From NCBI GenBank assembly GCA_036556985.1, contig DATBIK010000006.1, positions 1 through 6,977 on the forward strand: a stretch of 6,977 nt of DNA, given 5' to 3'. Position 1 is the stretch's first letter; the number at the start of each line of letters is the position of its first letter. The DNA is from JAPSGM01 sp036556985 (lineage in GTDB: Bacteria; Chloroflexota; Limnocylindria; QHBO01). Shown here piece by piece: positions 5,798 through 6,977 of the stretch. Under the pieces are notes generated by a model. The model saw only the letters and a list, made by a program, of their open reading frames with translations. It made no database searches and was not told where the DNA came from. Both the position numbers and the translations under genes were made by a program.

Positions 5798-5813
5798 TAC
5801 CGATAGATCGGTA
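5798..5813 (+). promoter_or_regulatory. Inverted-repeat site D, perfect 7-2-7 palindrome
   Basis: TACCGATAGATCGGTA has two perfect 7-bp arms (TACCGAT and ATCGGTA) around AG. It is the most complete of the four sites and the closest to the ACT-domain gene, ending about 90 bases before its start codon. Size and symmetry resemble operators of dimeric helix-turn-helix regulators, for example the TetR family. No regulator gene is in the window. Confidence 0.55.
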
Positions 5814-5848
5814 GGGCGCACCACCATGGGACAGGGTGACACGCGTCG

Positions 5849-5854
5849 TAGACT
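5849..5854 (+). promoter_or_regulatory. Possible -10 box of the ACT-domain gene
   Basis: TAGACT fits TAnnnT and lies 49 bases before the ATG at 5904, with site D ending 35 bp upstream of it. I see no good -35 at the expected spacing, so a promoter here would need an activator or a TGn-independent weak sigma contact. The assignment is tentative. Confidence 0.3.
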
Positions 5855-5889
5855 CACAGCCTGATTACGGGGTGCGGACGGGAAAGCGC

Positions 5890-5897
5890 GGAGGAGG
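5890..5897 (+). promoter_or_regulatory. Strong ribosome binding site of the ACT-domain gene
   Basis: GGAGGAGG with six bases to the ATG at 5904 is a near-ideal Shine-Dalgarno and fixes the start. The gene is thus made from a mRNA with a leader. Confidence 0.8.
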
Positions 5898-5903
5898 TAT
5901 CGG

Positions 5904-6290
5904 ATGGACGTCTTCATCGTCAGCCTGCAGAACCGCCCCGGCATGCTGGCCGGGCTGGCCGAGTCGCTCGGCAACCGGGGGATCAACATCACCGCGGTGG
6001 CGGCCGCCACGACGACCGACACCGGGGCGGTGGCGCTCACCACCGACGACGATGCCGGAACACGTGCCGCGCTTGACGACGCGGGCGTGGACTATCGCGC
6101 CTGCGGGGCCGTGGAGGCCGCACTCGAGCATCGACCCGGCACACTGGCGGCCGCGGCACGGCGCCTCGCCGATGCGGGCGTCAACGTCGAGGCGCTGTTC
6201 GCGACCGGCATGGAGGGCGGCAGCGTGCGGGTCGCCTTCGCGGTGGACGACGCCGATGCGGCGCGCGGCGCGCTCGCCGACCTCGCCTAG
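5904..6290 (+). CDS. Small tandem ACT-domain protein
   Basis: The protein has 128 residues and consists almost entirely of two ACT domains, about 1-64 and 67-128. Each has the ACT signature of a strand, the turn (Q/E)-x-R-P-G-x-L, a helix, and a Gly-(I/V)-N-(I/V) strand: SLQNRPGMLAGLAESLGNRGINIT at 7-30 and a parallel copy from ALEHRPGTLAAA at 73 to AGVNVEALF at 91. ACT domains usually bind an amino acid or other small ligand at domain interfaces and pass the signal to an attached or partner protein. Here no catalytic domain is attached, so the protein is a stand-alone sensor or a partner subunit. The ligand cannot be told. It is preceded by an elaborate intergenic region with four inverted-repeat sites and a strong ribosome binding site, and its TAG stop overlaps the stop of the opposing phosphodiesterase gene. 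Confidence 0.88.
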   Translation: MDVFIVSLQNRPGMLAGLAESLGNRGINITAVAAATTTDTGAVALTTDDDAGTRAALDDAGVDYRACGAVEAALEHRPGTLAAAARRLADAGVNVEALFATGMEGGSVRVAFAVDDADAARGALADLA

Positions 6291-6977
6291 GGACGCTCCG
6301 CGCGGGGGCCGAGGGCCTCGCGGGCCACGCCCGGCACGTCGGTGACGAATCCCCACAGGCCGTACGCGGCCAGCTGCTGCATGCGCTGCGGGTCATTGAC
6401 CACGTAGCAGCCGACCAGCCGCCCGTAGGCGAGAGCCTGCGCCAGCATCGGCACCGGGTCGAGCCCGAGGTCGCCCTCCCAGGGATGGATGCCGACATGC
6501 CCGTGCTCGGTGGCCCACTTCAGCGCCGGCTCGAAGGGCTGGGTCGGCACGAGGAGGTAGCCGGTGACGAGGTCGGGATCGAGCTCGTGGACGCGCTCGA
6601 TCGCCGCCTCGTCGAAGCTGATGACGCTCGCCGCCCCCGCCTCGCGTACCGGCCGGCCGCGCAGCGCCTCGACGACTGCGCCTGCCGCTCCCCGGGCCTT
6701 GATCTCCACCACCAGGCCCACGCCATCGGGCAACCAGTCGAGCACCTCGGGAAGCGTAGGGATGCGCAGCCCGGTGCCGCGGTGCGGGAAGCCGGCGTCG
6801 GCATCGGTGTGGAAGTGGAACCCGGCGTCGAGCTTGCGCAGCTGCTCCATCGTCATGCCGTCCACCGCGCCCGAGCCATCCGTGGTGCGGTCGACCGTCT
6901 CGTCGTGGATGACGGCCAGCTGCCCGTCGGCGGTGAGGTGCACGTCGAGCTCGATCGCGTCGGCGCCGAGCTCCACC
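6287..6977 (-). CDS. Glycerophosphodiester phosphodiesterase (GDPD), N-terminus outside the window
   Basis: This enzyme would hydrolyse glycerophosphodiesters to glycerol 3-phosphate and an alcohol, with a TIM-barrel fold and a divalent metal. The visible ~230 residues begin at ELGADAIELDVHLTADG, which holds the metal-binding Glu-x-Asp. VIHDETVDRTTDGSG follows with the catalytic His-Asp, then LRIPTLPEVLDWLP, the metal-binding Glu in LVVEIKARG, and the C-terminal strand block LVGCYVVNDPQRMQQL with GFVTDVP near the end. The first conserved motif (HRG with the other catalytic His) is missing because it lies beyond base 6977. The GTG at 6976 is therefore not the true start. The C-terminus is normal, with a TAG stop at 6289-6287. 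Whether the protein is exported cannot be judged without the N-terminus. The family call is firm; substrate specificity is open. Confidence 0.93.
   Translation of the reverse strand, partial: VELGADAIELDVHLTADGQLAVIHDETVDRTTDGSGAVDGMTMEQLRKLDAGFHFHTDADAGFPHRGTGLRIPTLPEVLDWLPDGVGLVVEIKARGAAGAVVEALRGRPVREAGAASVISFDEAAIERVHELDPDLVTGYLLVPTQPFEPALKWATEHGHVGIHPWEGDLGLDPVPMLAQALAYGRLVGCYVVNDPQRMQQLAAYGLWGFVTDVPGVAREALGPRAERP

Noticed and set aside
5633..5813. CRISPR-like array
   Set aside because: The repeats are only 9-16 bases, occur in both orientations and vary in their flanks; spacings are irregular and no cas gene is present.

Overview
The window reads as a stretch of a very GC-rich bacterial chromosome, ordinary housekeeping in character. 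There are eight genes, almost every third codon position is G or C, and all eight stops are TGA or TAG. At three genes a TAnnnT hexamer lies 6 to 9 bases before the start codon, the arrangement of leaderless transcripts. This pattern is common in Actinomycetota and is also found in deep-branching high-GC lineages such as Chloroflexota. I would guess an uncultured Chloroflexota (Limnocylindria-like) or deep actinobacterial genome, but nothing here fixes the phylum. No phage, plasmid, IS transposase, CRISPR, tRNA or rRNA gene is visible.

Bases 1-2329 (+) hold a thiol-redox cluster. It contains a lipoprotein thioredoxin whose signal peptide is cut by the window edge (its lipobox is at the first bases), a six-helix CcdA-type membrane electron carrier, and thioredoxin reductase (trxB). 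Together they could carry NADPH electrons from TrxB, via a cytosolic thioredoxin not encoded here, through CcdA to the extracytoplasmic lipoprotein. Bases 2330-2529 are intergenic. They can fold into a compact + strand RNA closed by a 13-bp helix, a candidate only.

Bases 2530-3426 (-) encode a DUF1028 Ntn-hydrolase-like protein. Its divergent partner at 3489-5039 (+) is a HerA-like ATPase of the YjgR/DUF853 family. The 62-bp divergent spacer carries two apparent leaderless promoters and a perfect 12-bp palindrome. A small DUF4332 helix-hairpin-helix protein follows (5143-5544, TTG start with a strong ribosome binding site) and ends in a perfect 13-bp GC hairpin.

The most unusual part is the 359-bp intergenic region 5545-5903, before a small tandem-ACT-domain protein (5904-6290). 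It holds four copies of CCGATAGAT: two in one orientation, then two in the other, nearly mirror-symmetric (centre spacings 50, 64 and 51 bp). The outermost copy is a perfect 7-2-7 palindrome, and an 18-bp near-perfect palindrome sits between the inner copies. This looks like a multi-site operator, or alternatively a miniature TA-flanked inverted-repeat element. A 5'-truncated glycerophosphodiester phosphodiesterase gene (-) enters from the right edge. Its stop codon overlaps that of the ACT gene within a shared CTAG.
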